From: Nitrospira_E sp052156535 | GTDB lineage: Bacteria > Nitrospirota > Nitrospiria > Nitrospirales > UBA8639 | Assembly: GCF_052156535.1 (NCBI RefSeq) | Contig: NZ_JBQKUP010000039.1 | Span: forward strand, 141,981 to 205,980 | Direction: 5' to 3' | DNA: 64,000 nt | Part shown: in pieces, positions 33,302 to 41,766 of the stretch | Layout of the letters: each line of letters starts with the position of its first letter | How positions within the stretch are numbered: position 1 is the stretch's first letter | Program-made: the position numbers and the translations under genes | The notes under the pieces: model-generated | Databases searched by the model: none | What the model was told of the DNA's origin: nothing | What the model saw: the letters and a program-made list of their open reading frames with translations, nothing else

Positions 33302-34714
33302 TTATTGCTCTTTCCTCAGGCCTGGGGGGTAGTCCATTATTGAGCCCCGCGTCTTGGTTAGTGAGGACAAGCGGGCAAACAATTTTTTTCTGGTAGAAAA
33401 GAACTCCGGCTGGCCTTCTGTTAATTGTAAGAACCTACCAAAATATTGATTCGCTAACCGGTTATTCCCCATTTGCTCATAGGCATAGCCCATATTCAAA
33501 TGAATATGAGGCAATTCCGGTTGCAGTGCTTCGGCCTGCCGAAGTTCATGCACCGCTAGTTGGAAGCTCCCTTGTTGCTGGGCCACCAGAGCTCGTTGGA
33601 TCCACAATTGCGGAACTTTGTCGTTACGTGCGAGGCCGCTCAAAAAATATTGATCGGCCTGCTCAAGCTGGCCTGCTCCCAAATATGCCGTGCCCATCCA
33701 AAACCATGGTTCCCAGGTGACGGGAGGATCATGGAAGAGGGGGGAAAGCATGGCTTGCGCCTCTTTGTATTCACCGTTTTGGATAAGTTCTCGGGCGTGA
33801 TGGAGCAAGTTGGCAGAAGATCGCTGAGGTGGACCTGTGTTTTGAGCGTTCACCTGAATCCTTTCGTTTTTCAGAGAAAGGGCTGCCGTGTTGACAGGGG
33901 CAGAAGGCTCGTCACTCACAAGAGAGGTGATGGTTGTGAGTTCATTCAGATTGATTGGCTCTTCCTCTAAATCGGCTTCTAACGGGATGGGTGTGCCTGT
34001 CTCATTGACGGATGCGACTTCGACAAGGGCCGAATCACGTTGTTCTGCCTGGGCAAGGACTATGACTGGAGGACCGGTTGCAATTTTCTTCGAATCAGTG
34101 CTCGGCTGGTTCGGTGCTACGTCTGTGGTTGTGCGTGGCGTTGAGAGGGATGTGCCCGCGGTTATCTGTTTAGGGTCTTCGGATGTGGGGGTTATTAATC
34201 GTGTTGCAGGTGCGGGGGAGGCCGGATTTTTTCCCACGGGTTGTATGGGGAGGGCATGTTCGACCTTCAATGGAGAGGATGGCTCCATTGACGCACCATC
34301 TTGGGATGTGGGCGATGCCTCATCCGGTTCCTGGGCAGCTGATACTGGAAGACTCTCTTCAGGTTCAGCAGTTGGTAGCTGCGTGGCTTCAGAACCCGAA
34401 TCATCAGGTGGAGTCCCTAAAAGCGGAGAAGAGTTCGACAGAGCCACACGCTGTCCGGGCAAAGAAGAGGCTTCCGTTGGCATGCCGAAGTCCAGATGTA
34501 AGCCGATCCAGTAGGCACCCATGCCTAGACTGCTTAAGCCGATTGTCATGCCGATCCCGATCAACCAAAACTTTAATGGAGAGGGCCGGTGGTGCCAACC
34601 CGGTTCTCTTCTCACTTTAGGTGGAAGGACAAGGGGTGCCTGCTGGGCCGTCTCAGTCCCGTCATTTTTGGTCTGGGTCTGAAGTCGCTGGAGGGTGTCT
34701 GCGATGATACTCAT
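33302..34714 (-). CDS. mshN: MshN-like TPR protein with one membrane helix (pilus biogenesis)
   Basis: The 470-residue protein has a short cytoplasmic start (MSIIADTLQRLQ), a membrane helix near residues 48-72, and a long low-complexity Pro/Ser/Thr/Glu linker. C-terminal TPR repeats follow from about 305 (ARELIQNGEYKEAQAMLSPL, WFWMGTAYLGAGQLEQADQYF, and on). This layout matches MSHA biogenesis protein MshN, which closes the msh gene string after mshL and mshM in Vibrio, as here. It lies 27 bases after mshM. Sequence conservation in such proteins is low, so the name depends mainly on context. Confidence 0.8.
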   Translation of the reverse strand: MSIIADTLQRLQTQTKNDGTETAQQAPLVLPPKVRREPGWHHRPSPLKFWLIGIGMTIGLSSLGMGAYWIGLHLDFGMPTEASSLPGQRVALSNSSPLLGTPPDDSGSEATQLPTAEPEESLPVSAAQEPDEASPTSQDGASMEPSSPLKVEHALPIQPVGKNPASPAPATRLITPTSEDPKQITAGTSLSTPRTTTDVAPNQPSTDSKKIATGPPVIVLAQAEQRDSALVEVASVNETGTPIPLEADLEEEPINLNELTTITSLVSDEPSAPVNTAALSLKNERIQVNAQNTGPPQRSSANLLHHARELIQNGEYKEAQAMLSPLFHDPPVTWEPWFWMGTAYLGAGQLEQADQYFLSGLARNDKVPQLWIQRALVAQQQGSFQLAVHELRQAEALQPELPHIHLNMGYAYEQMGNNRLANQYFGRFLQLTEGQPEFFSTRKKLFARLSSLTKTRGSIMDYPPGLRKEQ

Positions 34715-34741
34715 GGTCTGTTGGTTTTCCGTGATCCCTTG

Positions 34742-35569
34742 TTACGGAAGAAATTCTTTGGTTGCGCGCCAGATCATCATGGGAGTCACCGTATGTCGGC
34801 CCTGAGCATAAGCGGCTAACAGGGCCCGGTCGCACAGTTGATTGATGCGGCGCGGGACTCCACGACTCCACGCATAAATGAGCCAGAGGACTCCCACACC
34901 AAGATGAAATCGGTGTCGGGCATCGGCGATATGCAGTCGATGTCGGATGTACGCACGAGTCTCCCGCCAGGTAAATGATTCAAGGCGATAGCGAACGCTA
35001 ATGCGCTGTCGTAATGGTCGGAAGGCCCGAGTCGCCAACTTTTGTTCCAACTCCGGTTGTCCAACCAGCAGGAGACACATCAACTTATCTTTTTCGGTAT
35101 CCAGGTTGGAGAGAAGCCGAAGTCCTTCCAGGACTTTTCCACTGAGCCGGTGGGCTTCGTCCACCAACACGACGACCCGTTCTCCTTCCACGGCCAGCCG
35201 GAGCAACAGCTTAGGCAGTTCTCGTTGTAAGGCCCCAAGGGACTGATCCTCAGGTAGTGTCCCGGTCAAATCTTCATAAATGGATACAAGTAAATCAGAA
35301 TAGGACTGATCCGGATTCATGAGGTACGCGAACCGGACCCCGGTCGGCGGATGGCGAAGCAGGTGCCGGCACAACAGGGTTTTGCCGAGACCCACTTCCC
35401 CCGTCAGCATAGTGAGTCCACCACTGGCAATGCCAAATCGGAGATGATTCAGCGCTTCCAGATGGTGGCTGCCGGGAAAAAAGAAATCGGTATCGGGTGT
35501 GAGGCGAAATGGGGGTTCAGAAAACCCCAATTCCTGATAGCACATGCTGAGATCTAACGTCGTCATCAT
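34742..35569 (-). CDS. mshM: MshM/ExeA-like AAA ATPase
   Basis: The 275-residue ATPase has the ExeA/GspA N-terminus (YQELGFSEPPFRLTPDTDFFFPGSHHLEAL), Walker A GEVGLGKT (Lys63), Walker B VVVLVDEAH (Asp137, Glu138), a sensor region LLLVGQPELEQKL, and RRINQLCDRALLAAYAQG. Such ATPases help insert secretins or assemble pili. It overlaps the mshL gene by four bases, showing translational coupling in the leftward pilus operon. Confidence 0.9.
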   Translation of the reverse strand: MMTTLDLSMCYQELGFSEPPFRLTPDTDFFFPGSHHLEALNHLRFGIASGGLTMLTGEVGLGKTLLCRHLLRHPPTGVRFAYLMNPDQSYSDLLVSIYEDLTGTLPEDQSLGALQRELPKLLLRLAVEGERVVVLVDEAHRLSGKVLEGLRLLSNLDTEKDKLMCLLLVGQPELEQKLATRAFRPLRQRISVRYRLESFTWRETRAYIRHRLHIADARHRFHLGVGVLWLIYAWSRGVPRRINQLCDRALLAAYAQGRHTVTPMMIWRATKEFLP

Positions 35570-37191
35570 GAGGCTCGTATAATCTTAGGGGAGAGAAAGA
35601 TGACCAGTTCGCTTTTCCTTTTAGCTGTGTACGTTCCCTTAAATAAGCGACCAAGGTAGGGAATGTCCCCTAAGAGAGGAACCTTGCGTTCGGTTTCTGA
35701 GGATTCTTCTTGGATGAGTCCACCGATAATGACCATTTCTCCATCTTTCAACCTGACCAATCCGGAGGATTGTTTGACATCTAAAACCGGAGCAGTGGAC
35801 CCGCCCTCCCCCCCATTGAGAGCGGCTGGGGACTTCTCAATGGCACGAAGTCGGGAAAGAATAGGGGTCACATCCAGCATAATCCACCCATCCTCGGAAA
35901 TTTGAGGGGTAACGGAAAGGACCAAGCCTACCGTGACGGATCGCACCTGCTCAGTCACAATATTGCCACTCCCGGCAGTCCCTTGAGCAACGGTTGAGGA
36001 AAAGAAGGGTTGATCTGTGGCGACTTTAACCAAGGCCGGTTGATTATTCATGGTGACCACGCGAGGTTGAGAGACCACACGAACGTCACCCTGTTCTTCC
36101 AGTGCTGTGAGCACTCCATCAAAACTCCCATCCTCGAAGGAGATGGTGGTCGTGGCAGCTTTTGCCATGAAACCTCCGAAGGGCGCGGTAATTATGTTTG
36201 CGAGGGCAATGGCGCCATTTGTGCCATCAAAATTAATCCTGCTCCAATCAATACCCAGACTGTACTGATCATCCAGAGCGACTTCATAAATCCGCACTTC
36301 GATCTCTACCTGTCGGTACAGAGCCTGGTGAACACTTTTGAGAAAATCGTCAATTTCATCGACCCGTTTATACCGATCGGTAATCTGAATGGTTCCTGAG
36401 AGACGATTGACCACGAGTCGTCCCTCTTCGGACATCAGAGTCCTAATTTGCGTTTCCAATTCTTCCCAGAACTTTATTTCGTCCTCCTGGTTCACCGTGA
36501 TTTGTCCGGTGTCCTGGGATGCGCCGCCTCCGCTCCCCCCGCTGGAACCGGAGCTGAGCTGCGCGCGGTTTTGTCCTGTTCCACTCCGAACGAGACGGAT
36601 GTAATCGACGTTCAATGTTTTCGTCTTAAATTGTCTGACCTGGATCAGGTTCTGGTGGTGCTCCCAGTAATAACCATGGGCTTCCAAAATGGCCGACATC
36701 GCCTGTTCAAGAGGCAGATGATGAAAATCAACGGTAATGGTGCCGGTGATGTCGGGTCCGGCCACAATATTTAAATGGTTGCTCCGAGCAAACAATGCCA
36801 ACGCGTCAATGACCGGCAGATCTTGTGCGCGAAACGAATACAAGGGCCCCATAGAAGGGGCAGGTGGCGGTGTCGGAGGCTTGGGGAGATCGCTGGTGAG
36901 CAACATGCGATCCTCGAGGGAAAATGTCGCCTGAGGGTTGTTCCCGGATGGTGCCGCCAAATCTGAGCTCAGGGAAAGTCTCTGTGTAGTCTGTGTGGTG
37001 TTGGCATCGGAGATTGACCGGTCTGCATCTGGATTGGCGGTGGTGCATCCCCACAGGCTGAACATGCCCAAAAGAGCCAGACTTTGAAAAACCCGTGCGC
37101 CACATGTGATGAATGCTCCGTTGGACGGTCGACCGGAGATCATGGAGGTCTGAGGAATCACTATGGTGTTGTGGCGCATGTCGTCTTTCAT
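35566..37191 (-). CDS. mshL: MshL-like secretin lipoprotein (type IV pilus/T2SS outer-membrane channel)
   Basis: The 541-residue protein has a long basic lead, then a lipoprotein signal with lipobox LWGC (Cys49). A secretin N-domain (FRAQDLPVIDALALFARSNHLNIVAG pattern) and a Gly/Ser-rich patch follow. The secretin core has VVSQPRVVTMNNQPALVKV, SVTVGLVLSVTPQIS, GLVRLKDGEMVIIGGLIQEE and VPLLGDIPYLGRLF. It should form the outer-membrane pore for the MSHA-like pilus. The start is uncertain, because ATG 37179 or 37143 would give a shorter and more typical signal peptide. Confidence 0.92.
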   Translation of the reverse strand: MKDDMRHNTIVIPQTSMISGRPSNGAFITCGARVFQSLALLGMFSLWGCTTANPDADRSISDANTTQTTQRLSLSSDLAAPSGNNPQATFSLEDRMLLTSDLPKPPTPPPAPSMGPLYSFRAQDLPVIDALALFARSNHLNIVAGPDITGTITVDFHHLPLEQAMSAILEAHGYYWEHHQNLIQVRQFKTKTLNVDYIRLVRSGTGQNRAQLSSGSSGGSGGGASQDTGQITVNQEDEIKFWEELETQIRTLMSEEGRLVVNRLSGTIQITDRYKRVDEIDDFLKSVHQALYRQVEIEVRIYEVALDDQYSLGIDWSRINFDGTNGAIALANIITAPFGGFMAKAATTTISFEDGSFDGVLTALEEQGDVRVVSQPRVVTMNNQPALVKVATDQPFFSSTVAQGTAGSGNIVTEQVRSVTVGLVLSVTPQISEDGWIMLDVTPILSRLRAIEKSPAALNGGEGGSTAPVLDVKQSSGLVRLKDGEMVIIGGLIQEESSETERKVPLLGDIPYLGRLFKGTYTAKRKSELVIFLSPKIIRAS

Positions 37192-37207
37192 GGAGTGATG
37201 AGGAGAG

Positions 37208-37723
37208 TTATGACGTTGTTTTTTTTGAAAATGTTATCCATTGGTTTTTGCCCTGATGTTTGAGCCATACCCCTTTGGGCTGAATGGACAGGACCTGATA
37301 TCCGTTAATCATTTCGCCTTCATACACGACGGTCCGGTTGATCACGGCACTCCGATGTTCGCCTTCGACGGCAATGGCTTTAAGGGTAAAGGTATTCGTC
37401 ACCTGCTTCTCCCCTGTTTGGTCCGCTCCCAACGAAGCCGGGTCCGGTTGTTCCCGAGAGGCCGCTGCGATGGGGCCAAAAGGATCACGGCTTGAGTATT
37501 CGATCCATTGACCAGCCTCATCCTCATGGGGTCGCCCCGTAGAGGTAAGGGGAGGGAGAGTCGGGGCAGAAAGCAGCCGATTCAGCCCCACGGAGATGAT
37601 TCCCGGTGCATCGGATGCCGTATCCACGATATTGGTATAGACTGCGAATCCTGCGAGAAGACACAGACCCACCGTGACAAACGGATTTTTTAAAGCTCGA
37701 CGGAATCGTTGGTTTTCATCCAT
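37208..37723 (-). CDS. mshK: MshK/PilP-like pilus biogenesis protein
   Basis: The 171-residue protein has one membrane helix near residues 14-32, a Pro-rich linker and a small C-terminal domain. That domain has the PilP/GspC homology pattern: RDPFGP, then FTLKAIAVEGEHRSAVINRTVVYEGEMINGYQVLSIQPKGVWL. Such proteins link the inner-membrane platform to the secretin. The gene overlaps mshJ by 34 bases and precedes mshL by 16 bases, as in known msh operons. Confidence 0.8.
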   Translation of the reverse strand: MDENQRFRRALKNPFVTVGLCLLAGFAVYTNIVDTASDAPGIISVGLNRLLSAPTLPPLTSTGRPHEDEAGQWIEYSSRDPFGPIAAASREQPDPASLGADQTGEKQVTNTFTLKAIAVEGEHRSAVINRTVVYEGEMINGYQVLSIQPKGVWLKHQGKNQWITFSKKTTS

Positions 37724-38277
37724 ACCGACAATCCAATGGTTAAATGAGTGGCTTGTTGACCATCACCCATGACCGTCACATTCTGAATGTCGACTCTTGG
37801 TCCGGATCTGGTCAGGGCTTTTAGGAACTGAAGATAGGAACGATACGCATGGGGGTTTCCTTGCGAGTTGACCTGAATTTCCAACGGGACCAATGTCACT
37901 CCCTGTATGGGAGCCGTGGTGCGTTCTGTGCTCAGAATCCGATACTGGATGAGGAGATTCCGCTTTTTGCCGTCGGTTTGAAGCATTTGTGCCCATTGCG
38001 CCAAATGGGTGAAGTTTTGGAGTAAGCGCTGTTCAGCCAGTTGGAGGTGAGTGTCAAGCGCTTCCGGACGAGCCTGAAGGTATTGAGAGCGAAGCTCCGA
38101 TACCTGTTGTTCCAAGCCGATCGCATCTTGAGTCAACGATTGGCGCTTCTGAATGGCGAAAAGTTTATCCAGACTCACCCAGCCCACAATGGATAACGTG
38201 CCAATCAGGAGCATCACGAGGGCCGTGCTTCTGAGCTGTTGGGGATTGAGCCACTCAAAACGGCGAAGCCACTTCAT
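37690..38277 (-). CDS. mshJ: MshJ/PilO-like pilus assembly protein
   Basis: The 195-residue protein has one N-terminal membrane helix (about residues 17-36), a coiled-coil section and a PilO/GspM-type ferredoxin-like domain with the typical YRSYLQFLKALTRSGP helix and a final strand. It would form the inner-membrane alignment subcomplex with the MshI-like protein. The start overlaps the preceding gene by four bases and the end overlaps mshK. Confidence 0.8.
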   Translation of the reverse strand: MKWLRRFEWLNPQQLRSTALVMLLIGTLSIVGWVSLDKLFAIQKRQSLTQDAIGLEQQVSELRSQYLQARPEALDTHLQLAEQRLLQNFTHLAQWAQMLQTDGKKRNLLIQYRILSTERTTAPIQGVTLVPLEIQVNSQGNPHAYRSYLQFLKALTRSGPRVDIQNVTVMGDGQQATHLTIGLSVWMKTNDSVEL

Positions 38278-39755
38278 AACATGGTTCCCTTCAAGGTGAA
38301 CCGATAGAGTGGGTGTTCATGGCTTGAGGTGGCGGTTTGGGTCAAGAGTTGATCCCGCCAATCCTCATGCAGGGACACATGATAGGGTCCATCCGCCAGC
38401 TGTTGCACGAATTGATCCACCACAAGCAATGTGGCGGCAAGATTGGTAGAAGTGCTGCCGTCCAGCTCCACGTTCCATCCGTCCTGGGTTCGCTCCACAA
38501 AGGCTTTGCGCAAGATGACCTGGGTGGGGATAATGGATCCCAGATAGCTGAGAAATGGGCCTTCTAATTCCGGCGTGGTGGTTTCGCTGACGGATTGAGC
38601 CCACTGCCGTTTCGTGTCTAACGACATGAGGCGACCTTCCCATTGCGCGTAATCCTGCTGGAGGGCGCTGACCTGGTCGGTCATGGTCTGCATCGCTGTG
38701 CGATGTCTGGCTAAATAACCTTCGATGACGCTGGTTGTTCCGACTCCGAAAAGAATAAAAACCGCAAGCATGGCGACGAAAGCCTTGGTGAGGGTCTTTC
38801 GTAGCGGAGCCTGGAGAACCTGCGTGGGCGTGAAGTTGCTGTGCAGATTGAGCGGAAGCATCGCACCGATCCACAGCCAGTAATTCCAGTCCGGCTTGAT
38901 GGGGTATGGTATGAGGGGAGTGTTTACGTGTGGCTGTATTTCACCCGCCGTTAATCGTTCTTCATCGTCCCAAAACCAGATGCAGGGAAACTTTAAATTG
39001 GTTTGTTGTGTGATAAACATTATCGTTCGATTGGCCTCGGTTCCGACCCGCTCTCCAAGTGGAACCCAGTCTTGAGCGGGGAACAGATGTCGAGTCCAAA
39101 TGGGGGTTCCATCATCATTCCCTGCGACAATCATGATTTTGCCTTCGAGCATGGTTATCAGGATCGAACCTTTTCCCGGTTCGACAGGCAACGTGCTGAG
39201 TTGACTCTCAGCCAGAGTAGAAAGAGGAGCCAACTGACGAAGAGATAAGCCCGACTCTTGGCAGATGTGCACGATCTTATCGATATAGTCTTGGGGCCAT
39301 ATATCAAGGTGGACATGTAATTTTCCTCGCGTTTCCAGGCCAATCTGATATCGCCAAGCCGCTGGTCCCTCCCACGGTTTTTCCTGTTGGACCTTTCGTT
39401 CAAGATAGGGAAGGAGGTCAGTGAGGAGCATCGGAGGGATTTGAATGGTCCGCGAGGCAAGCCGCGGATGGTCTACGAGCATGGCGAGGTGCGTGCCGGG
39501 AAATTGGGTGTAGTGAATTGCTTCTTCCAATGCTTCGCGAAGTGTGTCTAGAGACACGTGCCGGCCTGGACGTTCCCAACTCCGTCCAATGGTATTTTTC
39601 ACAATTGATAAGGCTTTCAATCGACCATTTGAAAGGCTGACGCTTAAAATCGTCTGTTTTTTCTTCACCAGAGTCTTCTGGAGGTTCAGGGGGATCTCCG
39701 GCGTAGGTGTCTGGGCGGCGGCAAATGATGTGGGTGATTGCGGGTTGTCGTTCAT
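38274..39755 (-). CDS. mshI: MshI-like protein: PilM-like cytoplasmic domain joined to PilN-like membrane part
   Basis: Residues about 30-280 look like a PilM/GspL actin-like domain (LSVSLSNGRLKALSIVK start, SILITMLEGKIMIVAG middle). A membrane helix at about 330-350 leads into a PilN-like coiled coil and a small C-terminal domain (GWNVELDGSTSTNLAATLLVVDQFVQQL). The 493-residue product thus joins the two parts that are separate PilM and PilN in type IVa pili, as in GspL of type II secretion. It follows the pseudopilin gene by four bases and overlaps mshJ. The name is from context and layout. Confidence 0.78.
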   Translation of the reverse strand: MNDNPQSPTSFAAAQTPTPEIPLNLQKTLVKKKQTILSVSLSNGRLKALSIVKNTIGRSWERPGRHVSLDTLREALEEAIHYTQFPGTHLAMLVDHPRLASRTIQIPPMLLTDLLPYLERKVQQEKPWEGPAAWRYQIGLETRGKLHVHLDIWPQDYIDKIVHICQESGLSLRQLAPLSTLAESQLSTLPVEPGKGSILITMLEGKIMIVAGNDDGTPIWTRHLFPAQDWVPLGERVGTEANRTIMFITQQTNLKFPCIWFWDDEERLTAGEIQPHVNTPLIPYPIKPDWNYWLWIGAMLPLNLHSNFTPTQVLQAPLRKTLTKAFVAMLAVFILFGVGTTSVIEGYLARHRTAMQTMTDQVSALQQDYAQWEGRLMSLDTKRQWAQSVSETTTPELEGPFLSYLGSIIPTQVILRKAFVERTQDGWNVELDGSTSTNLAATLLVVDQFVQQLADGPYHVSLHEDWRDQLLTQTATSSHEHPLYRFTLKGTML

Positions 39756-39759
39756 AGTA

Positions 39760-40680
39760 TTAGGGGCTATAGCAACCGCTACTGTTGATTCGCCATTTGG
39801 ATCCTGCCGCGCAGTCAGGGTCGAATTGAAATCCGGCTTCGGTGGTCAGGGTGAGTTGTGTTTCTGGAACACTAAATGTATTGGCTTCGTCTAAACTCAC
39901 CGTGGTTCCCGAGAAGTGATAGCGACTATGCGGCAGAAGTGTGCCGACACCGGAATCAGTCGGGTTCCCATCGATCGCGTAACTGCCTCCGGCCCCATTG
40001 GCCGAGAGGCTGAGGAGATGAAATAAATGACCAACGTGCCCGCGATGAATTTTAAGATCCGGTGTTCCTGTTTCATCGGTGCTCCACCAGGTTTCAAAGT
40101 CGGCATCCGTGGCAATGGAGGGATTCACATTTTGGGATAGATGGGTAACGACCATAAATCGTGCGTCGGCCAGGGCCGTCGTGGAGAGACCTGTGGCATT
40201 GGTGAATCCACTGATATTGGGTTGCACGAAGTAATAGCGAAGAAATCCATTAGGGTTTGTGGTGAGTTGTCCTAGCGCGGTCGCGACATAATCGGGACTC
40301 AGCGCGGTGAGTGTGGCCGGAAATGAACGGGTCTGCCGAACGTAAAGTTCAATGCCTCGGGCGATTATCGCCAATTGTTCATCCTCCGCATCCCGCTTCG
40401 CGGCGGCCAGTTGATTGATCACGTTTGGCGCAATGAGGCTGGCAAGAATGGCGATAATGGCCATGACGCCAATCATTTCCACAAGCGTAAATCCATGTGT
40501 AGATAGACAGCGTGAGGCCTCAAATAATCCGAAAAATTTCCGGCCTATTCTTTGAACGGGGTTCCGGATACCGCACTGAATCAACTGGAAGCCGGTGCCG
40601 GGACGCCAGCCTGTCTCGAATGCGATCGAGGCCGTCTGGAGCCCTATGGCCTGAGTGGGAAAGTCATTGTGTCTTGTCAT
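39760..40680 (-). CDS. type IV pilin-like protein (pseudopilin) with long leader
   Basis: A prepilin signature G-FTLVEMIGVMAIIAIL is present (cleavage after Gly63, Glu at +5), followed by a soluble domain. The only ATG start gives a 63-residue leader, far longer than usual. An in-frame TTG at 40584 would give a leader of 31 residues. The soluble part is homologous to that of the next gene at 40963: shared segments include GF-RYY-V-P-I-GF-N-TGL, FETWW, IHRG and LDE-N. It is probably a minor pilin at the pilus tip. The 282 bases upstream hold no supported gene. Confidence 0.82.
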   Translation of the reverse strand: MTRHNDFPTQAIGLQTASIAFETGWRPGTGFQLIQCGIRNPVQRIGRKFFGLFEASRCLSTHGFTLVEMIGVMAIIAILASLIAPNVINQLAAAKRDAEDEQLAIIARGIELYVRQTRSFPATLTALSPDYVATALGQLTTNPNGFLRYYFVQPNISGFTNATGLSTTALADARFMVVTHLSQNVNPSIATDADFETWWSTDETGTPDLKIHRGHVGHLFHLLSLSANGAGGSYAIDGNPTDSGVGTLLPHSRYHFSGTTVSLDEANTFSVPETQLTLTTEAGFQFDPDCAAGSKWRINSSGCYSP

Positions 40681-40962
40681 GAGTCCGATCCCGTCTTGCT
40701 CCTTCTCAGCGAAGCTTTTGTCTCGGGGGTGCGTGTACGTACTCTTCTCTCAGTCGGGCATATCCCGCCTGTTAGTCCACCAACCTTACTTTCGGTGTTT
40801 AAAAAGCCAATCTTAATTTTCTTAAATTTTTCAATTGATCATGGCGGGTTTGTGAGGACCACAATGGGGCGGGACGATCAGCCGGAGGTCAGGTTAGAGA
40901 GGTGGTTAAGCAGTCATTTTTTGCCGGGTCAGGGAGCGAGAACGTCTCGAGAATGTTTCCGC

Positions 40963-41766
40963 TTAACAGAGCGGAGAGAGAGGATTCCATCGTTTGGTGG
41001 CGACGCACAAGGGGTCGAACCAATAACCGGTATTGGTGGTGAGAGAGAATTCAACATCAGGGATGTTGTAGCTATTGTCCTCGTCCAAACCGATTTCGGT
41101 GCCTAAAAGGTGAAGGCGGCTATGGGTTGGAAGAAGAGCGCCGTTGGAATGAGTGGGTTGATGGTCAATGGAAAAACTTCCCCCATTTCCCTTGGGGATA
41201 AGGTCTACCATATAAAAAAGATGGCTGATCGTTCCACGATGAATAATGAGCGGAGGAGTCGTGCTGTCATTCATGTTCCACCAGGTTTCAAAGGAGGCGG
41301 GTGTGGTGATGGCCGGAGCCGCATCTTGTGCGAGATTGGATATGAGAAGAAACCGGGCATTGACGAGTTCACCGCCAGTCAGTCCGGTCGAGTTTTGGAA
41401 TCCGGTTATGGAGGGATGCACCGCATAATAGCGGGGAAATCCTCGTGCGTTTAGCGTCATCCGGGCTTGAGGCAATGGCACAAAGTCAGGGGCAAGGATG
41501 AGTAACGAAGGGGGGAACGCGTGGTTCTGTCGAAGATACGAGATGATTCCGTTGGCGATGAGCTGAAGATCACGGATTTCACGGTCTTCATTCGTTGGAT
41601 CCCAGACTCTGACCATGGAGGGCGACACAACAGCGAACCCTATAGATAGAATCGCCAACAGGCCGATAAAAACAATGAGGATCATTCCGGCTTCCGGGTC
41701 AGAGGCATTCTGGTGGCGGGGCGGGGAAGGTAAGGCAACGCCGGGGTGGCGAAGGTTGCCTGTCAA
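40963..41766 (-). CDS. atypical pseudopilin-like protein without Glu5, paralogue of the next gene
   Basis: The 267-residue protein has a 27-residue leader ending in EAG, then a pilin-like hydrophobic helix starting MILIVFIGLLAILSIGF. The glutamate at +5 of ordinary pilins is replaced by Val, as in tip-located GspK-type subunits. The soluble domain parallels that of the pseudopilin at 39760 along its length (RYYAVHPSITGFQNSTGLT, ASFETWWNMNDST, IHRGTISHLF). This shows a tandem duplication with loss of the pilin signature in one copy. The start overlaps the mshG end by four bases. Confidence 0.78.
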   Translation of the reverse strand: MTGNLRHPGVALPSPPRHQNASDPEAGMILIVFIGLLAILSIGFAVVSPSMVRVWDPTNEDREIRDLQLIANGIISYLRQNHAFPPSLLILAPDFVPLPQARMTLNARGFPRYYAVHPSITGFQNSTGLTGGELVNARFLLISNLAQDAAPAITTPASFETWWNMNDSTTPPLIIHRGTISHLFYMVDLIPKGNGGSFSIDHQPTHSNGALLPTHSRLHLLGTEIGLDEDNSYNIPDVEFSLTTNTGYWFDPLCVATKRWNPLSPLC

